A DNA stretch of 64,000 bases. Source: Steinernema hermaphroditum (taxonomy: Eukaryota > Nematoda > Chromadorea > Rhabditida > Steinernematidae). The notes under the pieces were generated by a model that had not been told where the DNA came from, ran no database searches, and worked only from the letters and a program-made list of their open reading frames with translations. This document shows positions 1 through 10,500 of this stretch, piece by piece. Position 1 is the first letter of the stretch. Every line of letters begins with the position of its first letter. The stretch is taken from contig CM059622.1 of assembly GCA_030435675.1 (NCBI GenBank), positions 7,130,001 through 7,194,000 of the forward strand. The letters run 5' to 3'. Both the position numbers and the translations under genes were made by a program.

Positions 1-1224
1 GCGGAGACCGACATTCTTGGATACAAGCCGGTTTCCGGAGACCTTAACTATCCCGAACGTCTCTATCAGATGAGGGACATCGAAATGGAGCAGAGGAAAG
101 AAACCGTACGTTTCCGGGGTGCAGCAGAGAGTAACTCAGATGTTCTTCTAGGACAGCAACGTCGATTTGACGTCGCCTTCTGCCATCAACGCACACTGCC
201 TTTGGTATCCGACCGTACGAAGAACTATTATGTGCCTTAGCAAGCTCTACAAGTGCCTTGACGTTGCCGTCTTCCAAAGCATCGCGAAGGAACTCCTCAA
301 TGCATGCTGCGACTCTCTTGAAACGGCGGCCGTCGGAATCGCCACTCGGCCGGCGGACAAATCGAGGCTGAAGACTTTCAGCCGTGCCTTGGACGCAGAG
401 CTGTTCGTTGTGAAGCATCTTCTGATTCTTCGCGAGCAGACGAGTCCCTTCCGCGTTTCCCTCCCGGCTTCGAAGATCCAGAGAATGGCGCGCATGGAAA
501 GTCAGCAGCTGGATGCGATGCCAATGGTGGACTACTCCTTCGACCTGAACAAGTGGAAGAACTCGGCCAGTCAGCTGTTCACTGAGAATCGCGACCGATG
601 GTTCGAGTTGAGTTCGAACAACGCCTTCTTGGAGTTCATATTTTCCGTAAGGATCCAGTTCGATTACTGTAGTTCACTGTGCTAATTTAGACTCCTGTGC
701 AAGCGACCGAATCCTCGATCGATCCTCGAAGGATCGTGGAGGTCCAGTTGAAGAAGCACTGTCACCAGTTGATCCAGTTGATCGTCGATATGATGACGGG
801 GTCCCTGAAGCCTATGATATCCGCCATATTTGCTTTGGTAGGAACTCTCTGTGCTGACTGTGTTCATGCTCTCTTTAGGGTCCAGATGCGCCCGTCGACG
901 TTTTGAAGGATCCCATTCTGTCGCCGCAATCTGTCCAGAACGCTTCCGCCGTGTCGTTTAAGGTGATTACGAAGAATTGGTCAGAGGTAGAGTGCTTTCC
1001 CTTCCATCCATTGTTCGAATCGCCGATTGCAGATCAGGGGCTCCTTCGATCTCTACATTGGAGTGCGAGAAACCGAAGAAATCCTTCTGCACCCCGTGAG
1101 GAAGCAGGTCGTCGACAGCTACGCCACCCTCAACGTATTCCTCACGAAGTCGTACACCGAGGAGCAGCGCCAGGTGGCCGGTGTGCCGTCCCAAGAACAA
1201 GTATTCCTCGCTTTGAATGCTTAG
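1..1224 (+). CDS. cog-3: Conserved oligomeric Golgi complex subunit 3, C-terminal part (5' end outside window)
   Basis: COG3 is a core lobe-A subunit of the COG tether, which captures retrograde vesicles at the Golgi. Five exons are visible: 1-105, 152-646, 691-837, 879-986 and 1033-1224, all joined in phase 0. The second exon carries the WYPTVRRT and CLSKLYKCLD stretches followed by LFVVKHLLILREQ and SSNNAFLEF, which match the conserved C-terminal half of animal COG3 as I remember it. The last exon holds LHPVRKQVVDSY before the stop. The start lies upstream of position 1, so length and N-terminus are unknown. It converges on the small minus-strand gene ending at 1378. Identification is by recall of the human protein; confidence is high. 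Confidence 0.93.
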
Positions 1225-1377
1225 TAGAGAATATCTTGGTGAGAAGTAATCTGTGATCGTTAATATCATAATTTATTTATTAATCTTAAGCTGGTTTAAC
1301 TAATGCAGGACATTGTTACAGAAGGGTAAAGATAATTCTGAAGACCAGCTTCTTGTCTGCCAGAAAGAAGTCACTGA

Positions 1378-1938
1378 TTAGTCGAGTTGGCAAATCGTGA
1401 AGCTGTAGATGAGCGTACCTTCGTCCTCGTGGGGATTCATGACGCACGTGCTCGGCTGCCCGCCGGTGATGCAGGAACCCTTCAGACAGTTCCTAGGAAG
1501 GACTTTTCTCGTCTTCTTCTCTTGAATAACACAAGATGCCGAACTCGAAGAATTGGCGATGCTACAGCTATGCATGTATGGATTACAGTGCATCGACTGC
1601 GACTCACCCGCAATTCTGACGACGCGCCTCCCGCACACGAACGAGAAGATCCTCGATGGAGTTCATCATCCGGGTGACGTCCTTCTGCAAATCGACTTTA
1701 GTAGCTGCAGAGATGGAGAACTCACCTCGAAGACGGGCAGGCTCGGCATCATCCTGGGCTCGATGAGTTTCTTCAGCGCCTCAACATGAGTGCGGAGATC
1801 ACCGAGGGCCTTTTCCGCCTCCACGAGGTGCGCCTTCAGCTCGCACACGCCGAAGAGTTCGCCAGGCGACTCTGCACGGCTCCTTGACGCGACCGCTTTG
1901 GAACTCTTCATCCCCCCGAATGGCTTCCATATTCCCAT
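1378..1938 (-). CDS. Uncharacterized 157-aa protein with a short helical N-terminal half and Cys-containing tail
   Basis: I do not recognise this protein. A three-exon model on the minus strand (1938-1726, 1684-1608, 1561-1378) gives 157 residues with clean gt-ag borders and a length divisible by three. Residues about 30-70 (ELKAHLVEAEKALGDLR...) look like an amphipathic coiled coil. A second helix, VTRMMNSIEDLLVRVREARR, is followed by a tail with several cysteines (NCLKGSC, PSTC). No signal peptide or membrane segment is evident. It lies tail-to-tail with COG3. The start is the first in-frame Met, and the middle exon acceptor was chosen to keep the frame open. A different acceptor would change the middle of the protein, so treat the model as provisional. 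Confidence 0.5.
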
Positions 1939-2298
1939 GGGGCGGGAGACGAGACAAAGGTGGTAGACCGGATGCTGCAGAAAACGGTGCAGGCTCTTCG
2001 TCAGAGGTCACCCCTAAGGATGCCGCCCTACCCGAAGGCGGAAGGAAAGGACTCCACTGTAGGCCAATATTCAGTGATATGTTTCTCCCAAAGAAAAGTG
2101 TACACTCACAAACCCGTCAATGGCACAGCTCGCACTGTATCGAAAACAGCTTTATTCTCCTATACATCATCTAGGCCTGGGTTCTTTTGACTTCACTCTT
2201 GGTGCGACTCACAGCAACGACGTTGTCGGAGCACCCCAGAAATCGGCGCCGAATCGACCTGGAAGTGATCGTAGCCATCGCATTGGCAAGGTCGAGCT

Positions 2299-3312
2299 TT
2301 ACCGATTTGTGGCGAGCACGCACAGCGGGTCGCTTCCACATTTGACCACGATGGCCAGGTTGAGAACGCCGGCCGCCTGGTGGGAGCTCCAGAACATGGG
2401 CTGGAGGTGGTAGGCGGCGATGAGGGAACCGAAGGTGAGGTGGAGACAGAAGATGTTGATGAGGATGCGGAGTTCGTGGCGCTCGATCCGTCGTTGGCCC
2501 CTCTGAAGTGGCGCTCGACTCGGTCCCCAGGGAGGAGAGAGTTACGGTTTTGAGGATGAAGAGGAAGATGGCCCCGTAAATGAGAGCGCTGACGAGGAGC
2601 ACGCACTCTGAGAAGGCGAGGTCGAACTGGGCCGCAGCGCTACCGTAGTCGCCGATGAATTCGAAGGCGTGTGACTTTAGGGAGTAGGCGATTGTGATTT
2701 GGGGCGTCATGTAGGAAGCGAACATGGCGAGGCCCCACACGTACTGGAGAACGATGCAGGCCTGAAGGGGGTCTTTTGTGCTTCGGGAGGAAGACTTACG
2801 TGCTGAGGTCTTCCTCTGAAAAGGGAGTGCATACTGTGGATGTTGCAAATGACGACGAGGCGATTCACGGTGAGCACGAGCAGGTTGAATACAGCGGCAT
2901 GGAACGCCGCGTTCCAGAGACCTCCGCACACCTAAACGGTGGACGTTGTAGAGGTGAGGGGCCGTTGTCCCGGGACCCATTGTCCATGCACATGCACCCC
3001 AAGATATCACCTTGTTAAAGAGCATTGGAGGCTGAAAAGAAGCGGCGGTGAAGACTCCGAAGAACCACTCGACCGCGATCTGGACGACGTAGGGGATTCC
3101 GTTGTGGAGCATGATCTGGTAAGCGGCGATGTTCTTGAAGTGGTGGTACAGGCACTAAATGCAAAAGGAGAAGTTCATCCTCGGCCAAATGGGGTGCCTA
3201 CGTAGAGAAATCTGAGGTAGATCGGCATGAATACGGTGACCAGGCCGATCATCCAGAGGCCAAAGACGACGTCGTCCGACGCCATTGACGTGGCTTCCTC
3301 CGTTTGTTCCAT
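2299..3312 (-). CDS. Nematode 7TM chemoreceptor-like GPCR (paralogue of the gene at 15671)
   Basis: Five exons (3312-3202, 3154-3011, 2931-2800, 2761-2546, 2502-2299), all split in phase 0, encode 268 residues. The protein has about seven hydrophobic segments and a TVNRLVVIC element at the end of TM3, the position of the DRY box in other rhodopsin-like receptors. This is the architecture of nematode serpentine receptors, presumably in a sensory neuron or gland plasma membrane. I cannot assign the Sr family. The gene at 15671-16837 has the same exon lengths for exons 2-4 (144, 132, 216 nt) and clear similarity throughout, including GDYGS in the second half. The start is the only Met before TM1. 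Ligand unknown. Confidence 0.82.
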
Positions 3313-4571
3313 TTAGAGTGCACACTTTGAGGGAAACGTCGAGATCTGAAGAAAAAAGAGCGCTGAAGAGGACATTATATTGGGAACAAAACGAGAAAGA
3401 AGGATTTGTGACGTTCAAAAAATGAGTTTATGACGTGAGAGGTGATGCGACCGACACGCTGGACAAGAAGGTGGCTAGAACCGAGCTAGAAAGAGAATCG
3501 AGGTGAACGCCTCACGAAGCAATTCGTAGACACAAACCCAGTGTGCCATGAAAAGGACCTTCCTCAAAGGTGGCACTCAACTGGAAAAGTAGATCGACAA
3601 GGCGAGAAACTAACCGTACACACCCCATGGAAAGAGCTTCGACACAAAATTGGCGTAATTCCGTATGATGTCAAACAATATAACATCAGATCTGTGGCCA
3701 AGAAGAAGAACTTTATCCTTTTCCTTTTCGATGAAACTGAATCAAAAGTCATCATAAATAGGTAGACACTACAAAATGTCCGAAAATAGGAATAAGGGAG
3801 AAAACCTCCTTTTTGAATCCTATTCTGCATAGGCATACACGGCTTATTACTAGCCTCTCTGCTCGTTTCCAGAAACGCCTCGCTTTGGAGTGTCAGTCAC
3901 GCGACGATTTGGGAAGGAGCAATGTAGAACGTGTGTCCTAATTATCTGGCACTTCCGTCTTGTCCTTCTGAGTGACAGGACTAATCACAAGGCGTCACAC
4001 CTCCAAACACTCAAGCATAACTTGTAAATACTCCATATTTCGAGATTCTAGAAGCTACAGCTGCTCAGATTAAAGGCAGGTGAGAAATCGAATTACACGA
4101 AAGCCTAGTTGCATTGTTGCTCTTGCGTACATTATTTATTTATGGCAACATTAATGAAAAACATAAAATATAGCGCAGCTGAACACGTGACAACCAAGCG
4201 GTTCTTTCCATTTCAGATTTATATGTATTCGTCGATGTCACTAAAGTAATGGGGACAGCTGCATGCTGCCGATAGAAGTCACGGAAAGGCGAAAGATCAT
4301 TTCGCTGGACCACTAAATCGAGATTAGGGCAATTACCCGAAATATTTCCATAGTTTAATTTTTAAGAGGGGGTCAGGGTGTGGGTGCAAAGTGAATAACA
4401 CTATAGTTTAATAGGCACTTTAAACACTATAGTAGTTCTTTTTTGAGTGTTTTTACTGACTTTCTTCGACTGTTACTTCGCACCCGGATATAGTATATAC
4501 AGAGTATTTTTCTCTTTCTTGTTGATTCTAGTGTTTATTTACATCTAAGCACATTCGAAGAGGTCTCCCTT
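3313..4571. other. Intergenic stretch without a recognizable gene
   Basis: AT-rich sequence between the 7TM receptor start and the OPA3 stop. Open frames here are short and lack splice logic. It should contain the receptor promoter and the OPA3 3' UTR, but I see no motif I would name. Confidence 0.5.
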
Positions 4572-5257
4572 TCAGCTGCTCTCCCCCAACGTTCTCTGGA
4601 CCGTCTCCTTCTTGAGTCCCAGCTTCGCGGCTTCTCTACGAATCGCCTCCTCCTTCGCGAGGTTCTGGAACTCTTCCACCATCTTTGCGCACCTCTCGAT
4701 GTCTCTCCGGAACTCTTCTTGTCTCTCGGAAAAAACGACCTTCGCCCGTTCGATGTCTCCTATTCTGGCCTCGTTCGCTGTCTTCCACTCTCTGTAGGAG
4801 TAGAAGATCGACACCACTCCGAGAGAGTAGAGGAACATCACTATTTGGTGGATGAACTCCGTCGCCTGAAGCAATCAACACACTAGAGTCAGAAGTAGTC
4901 TTTTCCTCTCTACCTGTCCTAGGGCTGCAGCCTCGCTCACTGGCGGAAGTTTCACCGGCTTCCGGAGCTTAACTTTGGCCATCAACACTTCTCTGTTCAG
5001 ACGGTGCAGCCCTAAATATTCATTTATCTAAGGTAGGTCCTGCTTGCAAGGTTCTTACTTCTTCCGAGCGGAACGAGGACTCTGCTGCTGAACCAGGGGT
5101 GGTTCTTTCCATAACCGAGGAGAGCTTCGGAAGCCGGCTGTGAGAGCATTCGCACGAGGTAGTAGAAGAGCTGCAACAGCGGTTACACAAGATCGACTAT
5201 GGTAGAGCCTACAGTGGCGATCGGAAGACCGCGGCCTCCTCCTAAGCCTTCGCCCAT
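4572..5257 (-). CDS. OPA3-like mitochondrial protein
   Basis: Four exons (5257-5213, 5170-5059, 5011-4914, 4865-4572) encode 182 residues. The order GLPIATLFYYLVRMLSQPASEAL, then NHPWFSSRVLVPLGR, then LPPVSEAAALGQATE and a hydrophobic segment IVMFLYSLGVVSIFY matches the OPA3 domain: an N-terminal membrane or targeting segment, a conserved PxSExxAxxLGxE-like block and a second hydrophobic helix. OPA3 proteins are mitochondrial and affect organelle shape and lipid handling; the human gene is mutated in optic atrophy. The C-terminal 60 residues are a charged coiled coil (ERQEEFRRDIERC). The first exon is only 15 codons. Its donor (gtaggc at 5212) was preferred over a later one that would leave an 18-nt intron. 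Confidence 0.86.
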
Positions 5258-5728
5258 TCTCAGGAGGTTTCCTTTTCAGGATGGCAGCTCAAGATGGAGG
5301 AAGTCACTGACGAACAGCCGTCGCCAAGACTTCAATAAACCTGTGACTTTCATCATTGCGATCTCGCGGTCGCAAAGAGAGAAGTGCGAGGAAAGCCGAA
5401 CTTCTGAAAGTGTGAAGAGTTCGATGGCGCGAAATCCGGAAATACGAACGCGAGGGAGCCTGCAGGAGAATCACTTTGTGTTGAAATTGAGTGAAATGAT
5501 GCATAACGATAGATTTATGATATTTAGCCCTAAAGGCACACACTCATTCTTTTTGTGGTCCATCAGGATAATCGCGATCTGATCGTAAACAAGCCTTCAT
5601 CACATCTTCCATCTGCCGACTGGATAGAAGAACATTCTTCGTTGCATCCGAAATTCTTCGTTGCATGTGGCACCTTTTTTCCGTAATTTTAGGCTTATTT
5701 GTTATTCGCTTGCAAGCAAAAAAAAGTC
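5258..5728. other. Intergenic stretch upstream of the OPA3 gene
   Basis: No coding signal found. It lies between the OPA3 start and the 3' end of the minus-strand tRNA-Pro gene, whose oligo-T terminator is the A-run near 5718-5725. Confidence 0.4.
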
Positions 5729-5800
5729 GGGCTGAGCCGGGGATTGATCCCGGGACCTCTCGCACCCTAAGCGAGAATCATACCACTAGACCACTCAGCC
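5729..5800 (-). tRNA. tRNA-Pro(AGG)
   Basis: Read on the minus strand, the sequence folds as a complete cloverleaf. The acceptor GGCTGAG pairs with CTCAGCC, the D-arm is TGGTCTAGTGGTATGA-like, the anticodon arm TCTCG-CTTAGGG-TGCGAGA presents AGG, and the T-arm holds GATCAATC. The discriminator base is C. A run of T on the transcribed strand follows as a Pol III terminator. The 72-nt gene body is identical to the divergent copy at 5912. Confidence 0.95.
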
Positions 5801-5911
5801 ACTCTCACACAGCGCCTCGAGGAAGGGAAGTACTACGTGTCCGACTGTCTGTCCCTTATGGAAAAGGTCAATTGCACTTGCAACACTTTCCCCGATGAGA
5901 TCAACGGTCGC

Positions 5912-5983
5912 GGCTGAGTGGTCTAGTGGTATGATTCTCGCTTAGGGTGCGAGAGGTCCCGGGATCAATCCCCGGCTCAGCCC
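5912..5983 (+). tRNA. tRNA-Pro(AGG)
   Basis: Same 72-nt cloverleaf as the minus-strand copy, with anticodon AGG in loop CTTAGGG, acceptor GGCTGAG/CTCAGCC and discriminator C, followed by CTTTT as terminator. The two genes point away from each other, about 110 bp apart. Confidence 0.95.
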
Positions 5984-6185
5984 AACTTTTGCATGTTCTC
6001 CTATGGCGCTGAGTTTTCGTTGTTTGATGAACCCCCGTGCAACGTTCTTTCGAAGTTTGAATCAAGCTCTTTATAAAATTCTCTTCTACTAGGTGACTAC
6101 ATTCAAGTGATTTCAACGAAAACAAATAAAACTGCAAACGAATACCCATATTATGCGTGCAGCGCCGACTTGCGGCGTCTCTTCC

Positions 6186-7592
6186 CTACATCGCCTCTAT
6201 CTTGACCGTCTTCTCGCTCTTCCGCTTCCTTCTCCGCTCCTCGCCAGGAGAGGACAGCAGAGGATTCTGCTGCACGGCGGCATCATACGGCGGCGGCATC
6301 TCCATCTGCGGTTGCTGCATCTGGTGCATCTGCGTGTGGGGAAGGTGATTCTGCTGGCTCTCTTGAGGCTGTGAGGAGGGATACGGTACTTGGGGATAGT
6401 TCAGCTGGGGTTGTTGCTGATGGGTTTGGTTCAGAATCTGAAAGAAAGAGTTCTAGGACGTTCGGTAATGGTCTCCGCTTACGGGGAACATGAGGTTGAT
6501 GAAGTTGTGGGGCCAGCAGGAGGAGAAGGTGTCAACGGGGGGAACCATCGTTGGAGGGAACTGGCTGGAGAAGTTCTCCTTGTAGTTGCCGTCCTGGTTG
6601 CCGTCCTCGGGCTCGTGGGCGTGGCGGTCGTTGGTGATGGTGCCCTCGCAAGAGCTCACCTTCACCTTGATGCGGCCCGGACAGTTGCGTCCGCGGACGC
6701 AGCGCCACGATTCGAAAGGACCGCCCGTGTGGGCCTTGTCGAAACGGTAGTCGTAGCCGTTGTAGCTGAGGAGGCGGCTGTTCGTCTTGGAGAGCTTCTC
6801 TTGGAAGCGGATGACGCTGAGGTTGAGGGGGAACGAGGCCGAAGAGTTTCTCTGCAAAGCAAAGAATCACTTTTGGCGCTCGAAATCCATTGAGGAATGT
6901 ACCAGAACACCCAAAAAGGATCTTGATGAAGGTCAGAAAACACTGGTTGCGATACAGATCTTCTCTGACACAGTATCCGTTTAGTTTTGCAACCCCTTTT
7001 GAATCAGAATTTGGACGGAAGAACAAACCCGCGAGTCGTAGCTGTCGTGCATGTGCTCGTCCTTGGTTACGGTAGCTTCCAGCGTGCCCACCCGCACCTT
7101 CAGCCTGCCGGGGCAGTTGCGGCCGCCCACACACCTCCAGGACTCAAAGGGACCCTGCGTGTGGGCCTTGTCAAACCGGTATTTGTGGCCATTGTAGCCG
7201 AGGAGGCGGTTCCCCTTCGTGGAGACACTCTCGGTCAAGAAAACCACTTGCTGGGGAGCCTCGCCCGGGGAAGGACGGTTCCTCTTCGGGGGAGGCTCTA
7301 ATGAGGATGCCGGGTTCGGCACGGGGGGTACGGTAGCGGTGGCGGCGGCGTTTTCGTGGCGGTGGTTGGCGTTGAAGACGACGCCCTGGTTGGAGTTTGC
7401 GAAGACGCGGATGCGGCCGGGACAGTTGCGGCCCATGCAGCAGCGCCAGCCCTCGAGGGTGCCGTTGGAGAGAGGCTTGTCGAAGCGGTAGACGAAGCCC
7501 TGGGGGCACTGGAGTCGCCGCACGCCGCCCTTCTCGAAGGGGTGCAGCGTGATCACCTGCTGACCCTGCGGAGGCGTCTCGACGCCGGCCAT
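6186..7592 (-). CDS. FLYWCH zinc-finger protein with three FLYWCH domains
   Basis: Three exons (7592-7029, 6851-6483, 6437-6186) encode 394 residues. Three repeats of the FLYWCH pattern are visible: YRFDKPLSNGTLEGWRC...CPGR...HRHE near residue 30-75, YRFDKAHTQGPFESWRC...HMH near 130-180, and the same again near 210-260. Each has the Cys-Cys-His-His zinc ligands. Repeats two and three are nearly identical in their cores, so one is a recent duplication. The C-terminal exon is rich in Gln, Pro and Met and ends in a basic cluster (RRRKRKSEK) that could be a nuclear localization signal. In C. elegans, FLYWCH proteins of the flh/peb-1 type bind DNA and regulate transcription; I infer the same here but cannot assign orthology. 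Confidence 0.88.
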
Positions 7593-10500
7593 CTCTGAAG
7601 ACGCCGATTTTCGGTCGATCGTCGAGCACAACAACACGTGAACTGCTCGAATGGCGATATAAACACGTCGTAAAGCGATCGCCGCGCATATGCCGACGGT
7701 AATGCGCGCGGAGAGCGCCAACGGAGACGGGTACGGCGGTGGCTGCGCATCCATAGATGTGTGCATTCGCTCTGTGGCAACTTTCGTGAGGAAGGCACGT
7801 TCCCATAAATCACATCAACCCGAGATTGACTGTTTATGTTTATACGTCAAAGGAGGCGATTTCGTCTAGAAGAGGAGCTGCACGGAGGAGCGGATCAAAT
7901 AAGATCTGAGACCCATACAAACAGTCAACTAATTGGCCGCCTTTGTCGCTCTATTTGCAAACTGATTAAAGCTAAAAACGCCGATCAGAACATAAGGAAC
8001 AAGGGTTTCGTGCGAAGAGGGTTCAGATCTGCATGATCAAGCCAACATCCGCATCCACAAAGAAATATTGTCCTTAAGCTAATAAAAACACAAAAGAAGA
8101 ACTTTTGAGGAATCGTTTCCGTCGAAATATGAATGAAATGTTTCAATTCGAAGCCCCTCCGCGCATCTATCTTCCCTCCATCTCGATGGACTCGCACCTA
8201 CCGTAGTCCATTTAAGCCCTCTAATCCGTCGAAAGACAAAACATTACACCGTAGTCGGATCGCCCTACCCTACAGAGCGCCGGGGCCAACAAGTGACAAA
8301 GGGAACGGCAAACGGCGTTTCCGAAGAATTTCCAAAGAAAACAAAAGGCGAAGCGCCGTTCCCACTAATTGGGTGTTTGGGTGGGCGCGCGAGGAGTGAA
8401 AGTGGAGTGAAAGTGGCGGCGGTGGCGGAAGAGGGACTGGAGGGTGGCGCGGTGGCGCGGAAGAAGATTAACAGGGTGTCGGCTGCATGCGCGCGCGAGA
8501 GTGGCTGGTGCAGGCTTAAAGTGAGCGCGCGGGAGGGGCTCGAGGTAAATTCGGCGCCCGTGGGCGCAGCGCGCGCAGGCCGAAAGTGTTTGGGCGACGG
8601 ATGATGTCGTTTGTTAGTGGCGGCGGCGGCGCGGAGAGGAAGAAGGGACCGGGAGCATGAGCGCGCGGAGAATTTGATCGATTACAGGCGATCGGAGGCG
8701 CCGAGAGCGTCGGCGCGGTGATGAGCGCGCGAAATCGACGCAAAGGGATCGAGGAGGCGAGGAGGAATTAAACGGCCCGAATGGGGCCATTCTCGGCCAT
8801 TACGCGCCGAAATTCATTTGACGCAGCCGCCGTATACGGTGGTCATTTCGGACGGCGATATGCCCTCGAGGACCGATTCCTGGGGATGTTCTCTGCTCCG
8901 GAGGGTACAATAGGGCGATCAAGGTCGCCCCTCTACTGTAGGGGCTTGTTTACAGTTGTTACTTTTGATCTTTTCTGGCAACTGTACGTGAGGGACCTTT
9001 CCATAAGTATAAGAGGGCGATCGGCCACTTAGACGTCCAAGCAGAAGTCACAAAACGGCGCCTTCGTGAGGAAGAAGGGATTACGTTAGGCAAGAAGGTG
9101 AGGTGCGACCACACGCGACGCCTCTGTTCTGACTCGTTTGACCTTTTGCACGAATTTCACACATTACCAACAATTAGAGGGTGGCTAAGAAGGACGACGA
9201 AGGCGACGGCATAGAATTAAGTCTTCGGGATCTTCGAGTCTCCCTAGGAAGGGAGACCTAAGAAGACTTCCCCCTCCGGACCTACCGTACCCCTGGACGT
9301 GTAAAATACAATTAGGGCGTGCAGGAAGGCGCGAAGCGTCCGACACCGACGGCTCTCGCGGAAAGGGCCCTGAGGGGTCTTCGCGCACCGCCACCCGCGA
9401 CGACCTTCTCGCGCGCTTCTTCTCCTCTGTGGGACGCGCGGCGCGCACTCCTAACATCACCGGTCGCCCTTCGCCCACCCGAAAGAGTCTTCTGGGCCAG
9501 GCCACACCGCCCTCCACGACCCTCCGGCGCTCATCCTTCGCGCGCGCGAATCGATTTGAGCGCGCCAGAGTGCGCCACTTCGCCCTCCGAACACCCTTTT
9601 TGGCCCCAAAAACAAAACCTTTCGGACCTTTCTGGAGGCAACCATTTCGGTCCTATTGGGTACTCGAGGGAAGGGGCGTCGGAGTAATGGATCATTATCT
9701 GGATAATCCGGATTGTGATCCCTCAAGAAGGCCTTGTCCTACACATCCCCTCTATGGGGACCGTACAAAAGAGACTTTTTCAACCATTGCAAGGAATGTT
9801 GCCCAAGAAAAGGGGTCGAAGACGCAGACGCACCTCCCCGGACCACCACGGGTACTGTAAGCACAGATCCAAGCATAAGCAGTCTTTCTATTCTAGAAGG
9901 TTTCCAAATCTCCGATAGAGAGGAAGAGAACCTACAGTATACAAGTTCAGTTTCAGTCTTGCATTTGAAATCAAATGGTTCAGACTCTACAACCCGGTTG
10001 TTATCCTGGAAAATGGACGTTCTCCTCTATGTACGGTCCTCGCTCACCCACACCAAGTACCCTGCCCCAATCCACTCAAATTCAGAGACATTCCGACCCT
10101 TAGCCAGTCTCTCTCTGATGGGCGGCGCTCTTAATTAGTCGCGTGGATTAGCGCGCCCCTTAGCGGCGATTCTTGTTTTCGGACGACCTTGGACTGTCGA
10201 CTCGGCGATTAATTGAGCGCATCATCGACGGAAAGTGATAGTGGAAGTACAGTACCTCCTGTCTGGATGGCTGAATCGGAACCGGGAAAGACGCGTCCGA
10301 CGAGAGTTGGTAACCCAAAGGCGTCTTTAAAAGATTGATGCGCCCGCTCCAGAGTGATAAATGTTGTTGTTGACACGTGTGGACCCATCGTTTTGGAATT
10401 CATGGGAAAGAGGAGAAATTGATGTGCCAAAAAGGCCCTGAAGTGAATTCAGTTCAAAGACAGAAGCACAGAGACTCCTCGAAGCCGTCTTCTGGAAGGT

